Shown: positions 31,814 to 40,598 of the stretch, in pieces
Position numbering within the stretch: position 1 is the stretch's first letter
How the letters are laid out: each line of letters begins with the position of its first letter
Assembly (NCBI GenBank): GCA_017656255.1
Contig: JACDOE010000005.1
Span: forward strand, 1 to 64,000
Reading direction: 5' to 3'
Source of the DNA: Bacillaceae bacterium
GTDB lineage: Bacteria; Bacillota; Bacilli; JACDOE01
DNA length: 64,000 bases
The notes under the pieces: model-generated
Database searches by the model: none
What the model was told of the DNA's origin: nothing
The model's input: only the letters and a program-made list of their open reading frames with translations
Translations under genes and position numbers: made by a program

Positions 31814-32869
31814 ATGAAAAAATTATCTTTTTTTAAAAATTTAAAAGAAGAGACCGGTTCTGTTCTGGTTCTGGTTGCTGCCGCTATGGTGGCATTGCTG
31901 GGTCTCTCAGCGATCGTGATTGATGGGGGGCGGCTATATTATGAAAAAAGTAAGCTCCAGAAGGCTGTTGATGCCGCAGTGCTTGCAGGTGCCCCTCACG
32001 TATTAAATCAAAGTACCGATGTAGTTAAAGAAGTAGTAAAAAAATATATCAAAAATAATGGCATGTCGGACTTTTCATTAACTGATTTTCAAATCACACA
32101 TGATAAGAATCGTCTTCATGTTGAAGCCCAAACAGGGGTTGCCTTAACCTTTGCCAGGGTAATTGGTTTTTCCAATCAAGATGTCAGGGCAGCCGCCACG
32201 GTAGAACTCAGCGCATTGGTGTCTCATAAGGGTAAAGGGTTAATCCCGCTGGGGATCAATGTAACCAAATTTGAAGATTTTGAAAAGGAAGAAGAACTGA
32301 CACTGAAGTTTGAGGATTTCGATAGCAGTAAAGATCCGGGATGGTTCGGACCGTTGTTGTTTGAACCGGTGGAATATCTGGAGGAAGAAAAGGAAGAAGG
32401 AGAAGCCGGGCAATTCAGAGCAGCAATACGGACAGGATCAAAATATCCCATCAAGGTTGGCGATATCCTTGAAGTTGCAGACGGGGTTAAACATGGTCCC
32501 ACCATTCAGGGTTTCAAAGGGAAAGGCAATGAATTAAACGGATTGTTTGGAACCTGTACGGATGATCCGGACTGGATTGAAGATGTGGAAGACGTGAACC
32601 AGTACCTGGAGGATACTGAAAATACGGATTGTCATAATCGGTTGGTCATTGTTCCTGTCTATGAACCCCATACGTATGAAAATACAGAAAAGGATAAAAA
32701 GGTTATTGATGTAGAAGTGTTAGGCTTTGCCACGATTTTTATCACTGAAGTTCAAGAAAAAGGTGAAAAGGCAACTGTTCGCGGCGTTTTTATGGATTAT
32801 GCCGTCTCTGGTGAGGGTTCAAAGAATGTCCCGGAGTATGGTGCATATACATTTAGATTAATAGAATAG
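31814..32869 (+). CDS. TadG-like pilus assembly protein
   Basis: 351 residues. The N-terminal ETGSVLVLVAAAMVALLGLSAIVIDGGRLYYEKSKLQKAVDAAVLAGA is the putative Flp-assembly TadG/TadE N-domain (PF13400): one membrane helix, then the conserved D-G-x-Y...L-Q-x-A-x-D-A-A-x-L-A. The remainder is an acidic extracellular region with two Cys in GTCTDDPDW and NTDCHNR that may pair. No von Willebrand domain is evident. It follows tadE in the operon and probably works with it at the cell surface. Confidence 0.82.
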   Translation: MKKLSFFKNLKEETGSVLVLVAAAMVALLGLSAIVIDGGRLYYEKSKLQKAVDAAVLAGAPHVLNQSTDVVKEVVKKYIKNNGMSDFSLTDFQITHDKNRLHVEAQTGVALTFARVIGFSNQDVRAAATVELSALVSHKGKGLIPLGINVTKFEDFEKEEELTLKFEDFDSSKDPGWFGPLLFEPVEYLEEEKEEGEAGQFRAAIRTGSKYPIKVGDILEVADGVKHGPTIQGFKGKGNELNGLFGTCTDDPDWIEDVEDVNQYLEDTENTDCHNRLVIVPVYEPHTYENTEKDKKVIDVEVLGFATIFITEVQEKGEKATVRGVFMDYAVSGEGSKNVPEYGAYTFRLIE

Positions 32870-32896
32870 TACATTTATAAAAAAGCAGGAGGCATT

Positions 32897-33508
32897 ATGA
32901 AAACACGAAAAATCTGGATTTGGGCCATCCTTTTCGGTTTGATGGCCTCGATTACGTTATATTTCACCGTTTTTCTCAAATACACTCCCGGTTCGGCACA
33001 AACCGGAACGCCGGATACGGTTCCTGTTACGTCCGATTCCAACAACGAAGATCCTGCCAGCCAGGATCAAACACCGAAAGATCAGGACGCAGAAGCTGAT
33101 ACCACAGCCAACAAAATAATCCCCATAGAAGAAGGAAAAAGGGCGATCTCCATCAAGGTCAACGATGTGCAGGGCGTTTCCGGGTTTGTGAAACCGGGGG
33201 ATCATGTCGATCTGGTCTCTATCATCCGACCGCCCGAGGAAGCGATTCAACAGGGGCAACATGCAGCAGCTCAGATCCTGCTGCAGAATGTGAAGGTGCT
33301 TGCCGTTGGCCATGCGGCGGACCACGAAGAGGAGGCAGCCCGCTATACATCCGTCACCATTGAAGTGACTCCCCGAGAAGGATTGTTTGTTGGGTTTGCC
33401 ACTAAACATGAATTATATCTGATGCTACGTAAAACGGGGGATGAGACACTTGAACCAGAGCACACGCATGTGCATGAAGATGAGCTCCATGAAGGGGTGT
33501 ATCGATAA
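32897..33508 (+). CDS. cpaB: Flp pilus assembly protein CpaB/RcpC (SAF domain)
   Basis: 203 residues: an N-terminal membrane helix (about 6-26), a Pro/Asp/Thr-rich linker, then a SAF-like domain. IPIEEGKRAISIKVNDVQGVSGFVKPGDHVDLVSI is the CpaB signature and ILLQNVKVLAVG its second block. In Gram-negatives CpaB/RcpC lies at the secretin; this Gram-positive operon has no secretin gene, so the role is probably in the wall or at the membrane. The C-terminal tail is His/Glu-rich. It abuts cpaE directly. Confidence 0.88.
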   Translation: MKTRKIWIWAILFGLMASITLYFTVFLKYTPGSAQTGTPDTVPVTSDSNNEDPASQDQTPKDQDAEADTTANKIIPIEEGKRAISIKVNDVQGVSGFVKPGDHVDLVSIIRPPEEAIQQGQHAAAQILLQNVKVLAVGHAADHEEEAARYTSVTIEVTPREGLFVGFATKHELYLMLRKTGDETLEPEHTHVHEDELHEGVYR

Positions 33509-34720
33509 ATGGAAATCAAATGGCTCGGTCTGACAGACAACACAAGATCGGTATCCCGTGTCGACATCGCTGTTAAAAAAACGGAAAATACGCTGACCTG
33601 GTATACCAGAGAAGACGCACTGCGGCGTGAACTTGAAAACGTGGAACATGCCGTGGTTTTTCTTAAAGCGGCTACTTCCTACGACATCTATCAATTATGC
33701 CGTGAATTTTCTCTTTTTTATCCCCTGGTCTGCACCGTACTTCTAGTTCCAGAAGACGAACTGGATCTGAAAAAAGCGATGCGCGTCGGGGCCGTCGATG
33801 TTATCCGGCTTTCCTCCAGGGAGGAAGAAATCGTTGATGCCATAAAAGAAGCGGAAAATGCCGTCAAATTAAAATCGACTCAGGTGAACCATGCCCGAGA
33901 GGAGGAAAAAAAAGAATACGCCAGAGTGATCACCATCACCAGCACCAAAGGGGGAGTGGGAAAATCGACGATTGCAGCCAATCTGGCGACCGCTTTTGCC
34001 AGAAAATTGCTAAAGGTAGCGGTTCTCGATCTGGATTTGCAGTTCGGTGATATGGCGATTCTATTTGATGTCAAGCCCCGAAGAACCATTTACGACTGGG
34101 TCAACGAAGAATACAATGATGCCAAAATTGGCGTAGAGAGGGTGATGATCAAGCATGAAAGCGGTGTTCACATTTTTCCTTCCCCGCTGCGGCCTGAATT
34201 TGCCGAATTTATCAACGGACAACATGTGGATACTCTGATCCATCAACTCAAGGAGACCTATGATGTCGTCCTGGTCGATACATCACCTGCCCTGGTTGAA
34301 ACGGGGCTGGTTGCAATGGAAAATTCCCAGGATATCCTGCTGGTCACGACCAAAGAACTCCCCACACTTAAAAACTCCAAACTTCAAATTGAAACACTGG
34401 AATCGCTGGGACTCAAAGACAATATCCACCTCCTGTTGAATCGGGACTCCAGGGTCAAAGGGTTAAACATGCATATGTGTGAAGAAATTCTGGGCACGAA
34501 GGTGTATGAAAAAATACCGGAAGATGAAAAAGTGGTCCTCCCCTCGGTCAATCAGGGAAAACCGTTTGTACTCTCCAGCCCCCGAGCGCCGGTGTCCAAA
34601 AGTATCTATTCCCTGGCGGATAAACTGAATCCCAGACCCAAACCTCGAGAAAAGAATAAGAAATCTTCCATTTTCAAAAAGATCATACGAAATGGGAGGA
34701 GAGTATCTTGTCTCTTTTAA
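33509..34720 (+). CDS. cpaE: CpaE/TadZ-like MinD/ParA-family ATPase
   Basis: 403 residues. The N-terminal ~125 residues resemble a receiver-like domain (YPLVCTVLLVPEDELDLKKAMRVGAVDVIRLSS), as in CpaE/TadZ. A MinD-type ATPase follows, with the deviant Walker A TSTKGGVGKSTIAANLA near residue 147, VAVLDLDLQFGD and DVVLVDTSP. TadZ places the pilus machine at the pole or membrane. The C-terminus is very basic (KNKKSSIFKKIIRNGRR). Its end overlaps the cpaF start by 13 bases. Confidence 0.92.
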   Translation: MEIKWLGLTDNTRSVSRVDIAVKKTENTLTWYTREDALRRELENVEHAVVFLKAATSYDIYQLCREFSLFYPLVCTVLLVPEDELDLKKAMRVGAVDVIRLSSREEEIVDAIKEAENAVKLKSTQVNHAREEEKKEYARVITITSTKGGVGKSTIAANLATAFARKLLKVAVLDLDLQFGDMAILFDVKPRRTIYDWVNEEYNDAKIGVERVMIKHESGVHIFPSPLRPEFAEFINGQHVDTLIHQLKETYDVVLVDTSPALVETGLVAMENSQDILLVTTKELPTLKNSKLQIETLESLGLKDNIHLLLNRDSRVKGLNMHMCEEILGTKVYEKIPEDEKVVLPSVNQGKPFVLSSPRAPVSKSIYSLADKLNPRPKPREKNKKSSIFKKIIRNGRRVSCLF

Positions 34721-36057
34721 AACGTATAGAAGAAAAAGAATTCAACCAGGATCAAAATGGAGAGAAAAAGCGTTACACCACTCCTGTAAAAAAGAAACCC
34801 CGGCATATGGAGGAAAAAGAGCAAAAGCTTCATAACTACCTGGTCGAAGAATTGAAGAAACACCCCGGTCAGGATGACGCTCATATCAAAAAATTAATTC
34901 GTGACCTCTCAGACCCCTTTTTTGAGCAGGAAGGCGAACGGTTGACCTTTGAACAGAAAAAGCAGTTACTCATCAATGTTGAAAATGAGTTGACCGGATA
35001 CGGACCGATCACACCGCTTCTGGCAGACCCGCATGTGTCAGAGGTCATGGTTAACGGGCCTGATCAGGTCTATATTGAAAAAAACGGACATCTTTACGAA
35101 TCGGATGTGGCGTTTCGCGATGATGAACATGTATTGCGAGTCATCGAAAAAATCGTATCCCCGCTGGGGAGACGCATTGATGAGAGCATGCCGATGGTCG
35201 ATGCCCGGCTTCCGGACGGGTCCCGTGTCAACGCCATCATTCCTCCGCTTGCTTTAAACGGCCCCACACTGACTATTCGCAAATTCTCGAAGGAGCCTTT
35301 TCAGATTCATGATCTGATCCGAATGGGTACGTTGGATAAGAAAATGGCCAAATTTCTGGATGGTTGTGTCAAAGCCAGGCTTAACATGTTTGTCAGCGGG
35401 GGAACCAGCTCAGGTAAAACAAGTACCCTGAATGTCCTTTCTTCATTTATCCCCAACGACGAAAGGATCGTCACCATCGAAGATGCAGCAGAATTGAAAC
35501 TGTACCAGGATCATGTGGTGTCGCTGGAAACGCGCCCATCCAATATAGAGGGCAAAGGAGAAATCAGCATTCGGGATCTGGTGCGAAATTCGCTGAGGAT
35601 GAGGCCGGACCGCATTGTCGTCGGAGAGGTCAGAAGTGCAGAAACGTTGGATATGTTACAGGCGATGAACACGGGGCATGATGGCAGTCTGGCTACCGGA
35701 CACGCCAACTCACCCCGGGAATTGCTGTCCCGTCTGGAAACGATGGTTCTGATGGCAGGAATGGACTTACCGGTCCGCGCCATCCGTGAACAGATAGCCG
35801 GTGCGCTTGACTTGATTATTCACCAGTCCCGGTTAAAAGATGGCACCCGTAAGATTACACACATGACAGAAGTGCTGGGAATGGAAGGGGACACCATCGT
35901 GCTACAGGATATATTTGTGTATCGTCAGACCGGTGTTTCTCCGGATGGAAAAATAGAGGGGAATTTCGTATCTACCGGTATTCGTCCCCATTGCGCCGAC
36001 ACACTTGAGCGATTTGGCATCGACCTTCCGGCAGAATGGTTTCAGGAGGCGTGGTAG
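34708..36057 (+). CDS. cpaF: Tad pilus secretion ATPase (CpaF/TadA)
   Basis: 449 residues of the type II/IV secretion ATPase family. Walker A is FVSGGTSSGKTSTLN near residue 232, the Asp box lies around TIEDAAEL, the His box is NTGHDGSLATGHANSPRE, and the TadA-type VMVNGPDQVYIE is in the N-domain. It powers Flp polymerisation. The start is a TTG at 34708 with gggaggag 6 bases upstream, inside the end of cpaE, so translation is coupled. Confidence 0.95.
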   Translation: MSLLKRIEEKEFNQDQNGEKKRYTTPVKKKPRHMEEKEQKLHNYLVEELKKHPGQDDAHIKKLIRDLSDPFFEQEGERLTFEQKKQLLINVENELTGYGPITPLLADPHVSEVMVNGPDQVYIEKNGHLYESDVAFRDDEHVLRVIEKIVSPLGRRIDESMPMVDARLPDGSRVNAIIPPLALNGPTLTIRKFSKEPFQIHDLIRMGTLDKKMAKFLDGCVKARLNMFVSGGTSSGKTSTLNVLSSFIPNDERIVTIEDAAELKLYQDHVVSLETRPSNIEGKGEISIRDLVRNSLRMRPDRIVVGEVRSAETLDMLQAMNTGHDGSLATGHANSPRELLSRLETMVLMAGMDLPVRAIREQIAGALDLIIHQSRLKDGTRKITHMTEVLGMEGDTIVLQDIFVYRQTGVSPDGKIEGNFVSTGIRPHCADTLERFGIDLPAEWFQEAW

Positions 36058-36058
36058 T

Positions 36059-37051
36059 ATGACGGGCGAACCGGTGGTGTTAGCAGCTGTTTCATTCGTT
36101 TTATTGACGTTTGTTTTCGGTCTATCAGCGGGGACCTGGTCTCGCCGCAGGAACCGTTTGAAGCATCGGCTTGATCACTACCTTTCCATCGGGAAGGGCA
36201 GTGACAGAGAGGCTTCCGGAGGTGCTCATCGCACACGTCAGGATCATCGTCGCTGGCTGTACGGAGTCGTCAAAAAAACAGGGAAGCCGTTTGCCGCCTG
36301 GCAATCTGTCAGGAAATGGGAGGAGAAACTGATTCAGGCAGCCATTCCACTGAGAACAGAAGAGTTTTTTGCCGTTCGTTTGTTAAGTGCGGGCACCATA
36401 ACCCTGTTTTTCTGGTTGCTGGTTCAAGATGGGGTATTTTTACTGATTCTTGTTGCGTTTATCGGTTATATGCTCCCGGTCATCTTCGTAAACCGTCGGA
36501 GAACAAAACGGCTGGCGAGATGTTCAGTACAATTGTCTGAAGCACTCGGTACCATGGCCAACGCGATGAGAGCCGGCTTCAGCTTCATGCAGGCCATGCA
36601 ACTGATTGGAAAAGAAGTCCCGGATCCGCTGGGTCCGGAGTTTGATCGAGCGATCCGCGAAGTCCAGCTCGGTGTCTCCCTGGAAGAAGCGTTTGCCAAT
36701 CTGGAGAGACGCTTGCCCGATGACGATCTGCATCTTGTATTAACATCCCTGCTTATTCAACGGACAACAGGCGGAAATCTGGCCGATCTGCTGGAAACCA
36801 TGCAGGAGACAATTCGGGGAAGGGTACGGATTAAGGAAGAGCTCAGAACCCTGACGGCACAGGGACGTATGTCCTCCTGGATCATTTCCCTTTTGCCACC
36901 CGGGGTGGGCATTTATTTATATGTGATGAATCCGGAATATTTTATGCCGCTCCTGACTCATCCTCTCGGTTGGTTGATGCTGGGATGCGGAACCATTACC
37001 GGCATCACAGGATGGTTGTTTATTCGAAAAATTGTTCGGATTGAGGTGTAA
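36059..37051 (+). CDS. tadB: Tad inner-membrane platform protein TadB
   Basis: 330 residues with membrane helices near the N-terminus, around 110-150 and at the C-terminal end. The cytoplasmic GspF/T2SF domain includes LSEALGTMANAMRAGFSFMQAMQLIGKEVPDPLGPEF, the hallmark of TadB. It pairs with TadC as the platform that the CpaF ATPase rotates or flexes. The ATG at 36059 has aggagg 9 bases upstream; it overlaps nothing and starts 1 bp after the cpaF stop. Confidence 0.93.
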   Translation: MTGEPVVLAAVSFVLLTFVFGLSAGTWSRRRNRLKHRLDHYLSIGKGSDREASGGAHRTRQDHRRWLYGVVKKTGKPFAAWQSVRKWEEKLIQAAIPLRTEEFFAVRLLSAGTITLFFWLLVQDGVFLLILVAFIGYMLPVIFVNRRRTKRLARCSVQLSEALGTMANAMRAGFSFMQAMQLIGKEVPDPLGPEFDRAIREVQLGVSLEEAFANLERRLPDDDLHLVLTSLLIQRTTGGNLADLLETMQETIRGRVRIKEELRTLTAQGRMSSWIISLLPPGVGIYLYVMNPEYFMPLLTHPLGWLMLGCGTITGITGWLFIRKIVRIEV

Positions 37052-37055
37052 GACC

Positions 37056-38012
37056 ATGGCGGCCTTCTTTTTTCTATTATCCAGTTTTTTTAGTATGACC
37101 CTGGTCGGTGCCGGCATCCTGTTTTATCTAAATCGAAGCCATCTCCAAATGGAGCGTCGCGTATCTCTTTTTATTACAGATTCTCAGGACAAAAAAAATG
37201 CCGCCCATCATGATCGTGCAGAACAAAAAAAGAACGTCAACAAAGTTTACCAGAGGGTCGTCCGCCCGTCGTTAAAAAAGGCGCGGACTGTTACCGATCA
37301 GAAAATGGCCGGATACACCCGAAGAGAACTGGCCAAAAAACTGGAGGCAGCCGGTTATCCATTTAACTGGAATCCGGTGGATTTTCGCCTTACTCAAATT
37401 TTCCTGGGACTCACCTTTTTTCTGGTGATTTTTCTCCTGTTCGTTCCGGTGAGTGATGACGCCCGGGCCGGTCGCGTGGTATTGTTATCCGTGGTAGCGG
37501 GTCTTTTCGGCTTTCTTTACCCCAAGTATTATCTGGAGGCCAAAAAGAAGCAACGGGTTAAGGCGATCGAAAGGGGTATGCCGGACTTCTTTGACATGTT
37601 GAATCTGTCGATTGAAGCGGGAATGGGGCTGGACGGAGCCATTGCCAGAGTTTGCAGGCAACTGCAGGGACCGTTGTCTGAAGAATTTCTCCGGACACTG
37701 GAAGATATGAAACTGGGAAAATCACGGCGTCAGGCATTTTCAGAATTAAGGGACCGCGTGCCATCGGATCCCTTTCAGAGTATAATCAATGCGCTGATCC
37801 AGGCGGATCATCTGGGTATCGGAATGTCTAAAGTGCTTCGGTCTCTGACGCAACGCATACGTGAACAGCGGAGGGAGCAAGCGAGGGAGCAGGCGATGAA
37901 AGCGCCGGTTAAAATGCTTTTTCCCATGGTCTTCTTTATTTTCCCCTCTTTGTTTATCGTATTGCTGGGTCCCCTGGTGATATTCTTGATTACCGACGGA
38001 CTGGGATTCTGA
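37056..38012 (+). CDS. tadC: Tad inner-membrane platform protein TadC
   Basis: 318 residues, also a T2SF/GspF-fold protein: MPDFFDMLNLSIEAGMGLDGAIARVCRQL, then FSELRDRVPSDPFQSIINALIQADHLG, and a C-terminal helix pair (MLFPMVFFIFPSLFIVLLGPLVIFL). It starts 4 bp after tadB. It closes the nine-gene unit flp-tadV-tadE-tadG-cpaB-cpaE-cpaF-tadB-tadC, followed by a strong terminator, so the pilus system is complete for a Gram-positive. Confidence 0.93.
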   Translation: MAAFFFLLSSFFSMTLVGAGILFYLNRSHLQMERRVSLFITDSQDKKNAAHHDRAEQKKNVNKVYQRVVRPSLKKARTVTDQKMAGYTRRELAKKLEAAGYPFNWNPVDFRLTQIFLGLTFFLVIFLLFVPVSDDARAGRVVLLSVVAGLFGFLYPKYYLEAKKKQRVKAIERGMPDFFDMLNLSIEAGMGLDGAIARVCRQLQGPLSEEFLRTLEDMKLGKSRRQAFSELRDRVPSDPFQSIINALIQADHLGIGMSKVLRSLTQRIREQRREQAREQAMKAPVKMLFPMVFFIFPSLFIVLLGPLVIFLITDGLGF

Positions 38013-38040
38013 ATAACAAACTATTTCACAGGATGTACAG

Positions 38041-38072
38041 AGAATCGTGTTTGATCACGGTTCTATTTTTTT
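38041..38072 (+). terminator. Terminator of the tad operon
   Basis: AGAATCGTG (38041-38049) pairs with CACGGTTCT (38056-38064) with one G-U, followed by ATTTTTTT. Confidence 0.88.
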
Positions 38073-38088
38073 ATCATCATCCCTGTAC

Positions 38089-38094
38089 TATAAT
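38089..38094 (+). promoter_or_regulatory. -10 box of the MFS/HAD operon
   Basis: TATAAT lies 33 bp before the proposed ATT start and after the tad terminator. The -35 is not clear. Confidence 0.45.
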
Positions 38095-38150
38095 GGCATT
38101 AAAGACATAAAAAGGGGGAAACGATCATTCGTCCCGACCGCATTCTCTGG

Positions 38151-39344
38151 ATGATTTCCATAGCCCAGTTTCTTGCCATGCAGGTGTGGTTCAATTTTTC
38201 CGCGGTCATCCCGGTGGTTGAAACATTGTGGGGATTGACGGCCACCCAGTCCGGGCTGATCGTAGCGTTTTTTCATATCGGGTATGTGATTGCTGTCTTT
38301 TTCTACAGTTTTCTGAGTGACCGTTATAATCCAAGACATTCTTTTATCTTCGGAGCGTTTCTGGCCGGAAGTTCCGGGGTTCTGTTTGCGCTGATTGCGG
38401 AAGGATTCTGGTCGGCTCTCATTTTGCGGACTATCTCCGGTATCGGAATTGCCGGTATCTATGTCCCCGGAATGAAGTTACTCGCTGAGATTTTTCCACC
38501 GGCACAAAGGGGAAAGGCGATCGGTGTCTATGTAGGATCACTGGTGGTCGGGTCCGGATTCTCCCTGCTGGTCTCCGGGGTTTTGATTGATTCCCTGGGC
38601 TGGTCCGGTGTGATTCTCATGACATCCATTTCCTGTCTGCTGGCCTCAGCCCTTGTCTATCTGGCACCCATTCCGCATGACGTCAACCTGAAGCCTGTCC
38701 CTTTTTCCAGGGCATTGTTAAAAAAGGTATTGAGAAAACCGAATCTGCTTGTCAACATCAGTTACTCTGGCCATTGCTGGGAATTGTATGCCATGTGGTC
38801 CTGGATCGGGCCGTTTCTCGTCTATTATTTTAAACTTCACGGATTTGACAGCCAGGATGCGATTCGTTACGGAAATCTGGCCGGTTCCCTGGTGATTATG
38901 CTGGGTGGGATTGCCACCTATATGGGCGGAAGATTATCGGATCGGATCGGGCGTACCCGGGCGATTCAGATTTTTATTGTGATCAGCATTGCCTGCTCAC
39001 TCAGTATCGGCTGGCTGACGTTCGTCCCGGTCTGGCTGATGCTCTTGATTGCGGTCATTTACGGCTATACAATCATTGCAGATTCACCGGTTTACAATAC
39101 ATTTATAACGGAAATCGCAGATCCGTCGACCATTGGGCTGGCACTGGGGATTCAGTCGGTGATGGGATTCAGTGTCACCGCTGTTTCGCCGGTGGTGTTC
39201 GGATTATTACTGGATCATTTTCACTGGGGAATGGCGTTCACAGTGCTGGGGCTGGTAACGCTGGTGACCCCCATCAGTGTGAGTCTGTTGCACAACATGA
39301 TGGAAAAAAAGGATATCGCGAGGGGATTTCATGCTAACCATTAA
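38151..39344 (+). CDS. MFS transporter
   Basis: 397 residues from the ATG, about 12 membrane helices. FLSDRYNPRHSFIFGAF is the motif A loop and GRLSDRIGRTRAIQIF its second-half repeat, so the fold is intact. The family resembles nitrate/cyanate or aromatic-acid type permeases, but the substrate is open. The ATG at 38151 has no ribosome site. The frame stays open upstream, and aaaaaggggga lies 7 bases before an in-frame ATT at 38127, giving an extra IRPDRILW that is typical of this family's N-terminus. A rare ATT start is therefore likely. The end overlaps the HAD gene by 14 bases. Confidence 0.8.
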   Translation: MISIAQFLAMQVWFNFSAVIPVVETLWGLTATQSGLIVAFFHIGYVIAVFFYSFLSDRYNPRHSFIFGAFLAGSSGVLFALIAEGFWSALILRTISGIGIAGIYVPGMKLLAEIFPPAQRGKAIGVYVGSLVVGSGFSLLVSGVLIDSLGWSGVILMTSISCLLASALVYLAPIPHDVNLKPVPFSRALLKKVLRKPNLLVNISYSGHCWELYAMWSWIGPFLVYYFKLHGFDSQDAIRYGNLAGSLVIMLGGIATYMGGRLSDRIGRTRAIQIFIVISIACSLSIGWLTFVPVWLMLLIAVIYGYTIIADSPVYNTFITEIADPSTIGLALGIQSVMGFSVTAVSPVVFGLLLDHFHWGMAFTVLGLVTLVTPISVSLLHNMMEKKDIARGFHANH

Positions 39345-39801
39345 TATACCGGGAAGACAAACCTTTCACTTTGAACATCTCGTACTGGACTTTAACGGAA
39401 CAATTGCCGTGGATGGACGTATACAAGACGGTGTCCGGGAGAGACTCCAGGAACTTCAGTCTGATTTGAACATTTATGTGCTTACTGCTGATACAAATGG
39501 AAGTGTCGAGAAGGAATGCCGAGGACTTCCCGTCAGTGTTCATGTGATCGGTAAAGGAGATCAGGCCGGGGAGAAAAAACGGTTTGTAGAAGCACTGGGT
39601 TCAGGGGGAATCATTGCAATCGGCAATGGAAGTAACGATGAAGACATGTTTCGCACGGCAGATCTTGCGATCGCTGTTCTCGGAACGGAAGGATGTGCGC
39701 TGGCTTCCATGCTTGCGGGAGACATCGTGGTGACGCGAATTGAGGATGGCCTGGATTTACTGTTGAAACCCCACCGCTTACAGGCCACCCTGCGCAAATA
39801 A
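39331..39801 (+). CDS. HAD-like protein (soluble P-type-ATPase-like)
   Basis: 156 residues. The HAD motif I is LDFNGTIAVDG near residue 19. The first Asp is kept, but the second catalytic acid is Asn, as in small P-type-ATPase-like HAD proteins. YVLTADT is motif II, and IAIGNGSNDEDMFRTADLAIAVLG carries the motif IV acids. A phosphatase role is possible but uncertain, because the usual general acid is missing. It starts within the end of the MFS gene, so the two are co-translated. No cap domain is present. Confidence 0.75.
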   Translation: MLTINIPGRQTFHFEHLVLDFNGTIAVDGRIQDGVRERLQELQSDLNIYVLTADTNGSVEKECRGLPVSVHVIGKGDQAGEKKRFVEALGSGGIIAIGNGSNDEDMFRTADLAIAVLGTEGCALASMLAGDIVVTRIEDGLDLLLKPHRLQATLRK

Positions 39802-39813
39802 AAACGCTTTCAA

Positions 39814-40557
39814 TCAGATCAAACCTTTTTCGCGGAGCATGGTCCGGTTGTTCTGGGTAAAATAGTGCAAGTCTCGTAAATTCCGGACGTTGCGCTGATC
39901 CAGTTCCTCCAGCAGGCGGATCAAGAGGAGAGCGGTCATCCGGGCATCCCCCAGGGCCGTGTGGCGACCTTCCATCGGAATATTAAATTCCTCGATCAGG
40001 TCATCGAGAGATTGAGGGTGCCGATGGTGCAGCATGACGGCCAGGTCAGAAGTGTCGAGCACCTCGTGCGGCAGTTTCTTTTTCGTGTATTTTCGCAGGG
40101 TTTTGTTGATAAAATTCAGATCAAATGAGGCGCAGTGTGCGACCAGGTGATAATGCCGGATGTATTCGAGAAACTCGACCAGGACCGGTAACACGGTGGG
40201 CTGACCTTTTACTTTCTCATCGGTAATACCGGTCAGTTCACTGACCACCGGAGGAATCGGCCGATTGGGATTAATGTATCGATGAAAAGGAGGAATATCG
40301 GAAATCTTCCCGTTTTCCACCACCAGTGCTCCGATTTCAATGATTTCATCTCCGCCATAAGGATCAAATCCGGTCGTCTCCAGATCAAATACCACAAAAG
40401 TCGTGTCGCGGAGCGGTTGACTCATCGGATGCTGGTACTGGCGGACCCGTTGCAACTGTTCGGTGATTCTGGCAACCTCCTGCAGCTCATTACGGGAAAA
40501 TGACTTTTTAGACGACGTGGTCATGAATTGGGACCATACATTTTTGATAAACAGCAT
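39814..40557 (-). CDS. DnaQ-like 3'-5' exonuclease (DNA polymerase III epsilon-like)
   Basis: 247 residues. The DEDD exonuclease core is complete: FVVFDLETTGFDPYGGDEIIEIGAL near residue 52 (DxE), HCASFDLNFINKTL near 138 (D), and GRHTALGDARMTALLLIRLL near 195 (H..D). Such proteins proofread or trim DNA or RNA 3' ends. It lies 41 bp downstream of the cNMP/CBS/nucleotidyltransferase gene on the same strand, a pairing seen in several bacteria, and the two probably form one operon. aggagg precedes the ATG at 40557 by 8 bases. Confidence 0.88.
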   Translation of the reverse strand: MLFIKNVWSQFMTTSSKKSFSRNELQEVARITEQLQRVRQYQHPMSQPLRDTTFVVFDLETTGFDPYGGDEIIEIGALVVENGKISDIPPFHRYINPNRPIPPVVSELTGITDEKVKGQPTVLPVLVEFLEYIRHYHLVAHCASFDLNFINKTLRKYTKKKLPHEVLDTSDLAVMLHHRHPQSLDDLIEEFNIPMEGRHTALGDARMTALLLIRLLEELDQRNVRNLRDLHYFTQNNRTMLREKGLI

Positions 40558-40598
40558 GGGATATTCCTCCTGTTCCTTCTAATCCTCAAACTTCTGAA

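Noticed and set aside
21562-38012. Horizontally acquired mobile island
   Set aside because: I see no integrase, transposase, tRNA or flanking direct repeats, and codon use looks like that of the neighbours.
39803-39816. cre-like sequence (minus strand TGAAAGCGTTTTTA)
   Set aside because: It has one mismatch at the conserved C and lies between two converging gene ends, with no promoter to control.
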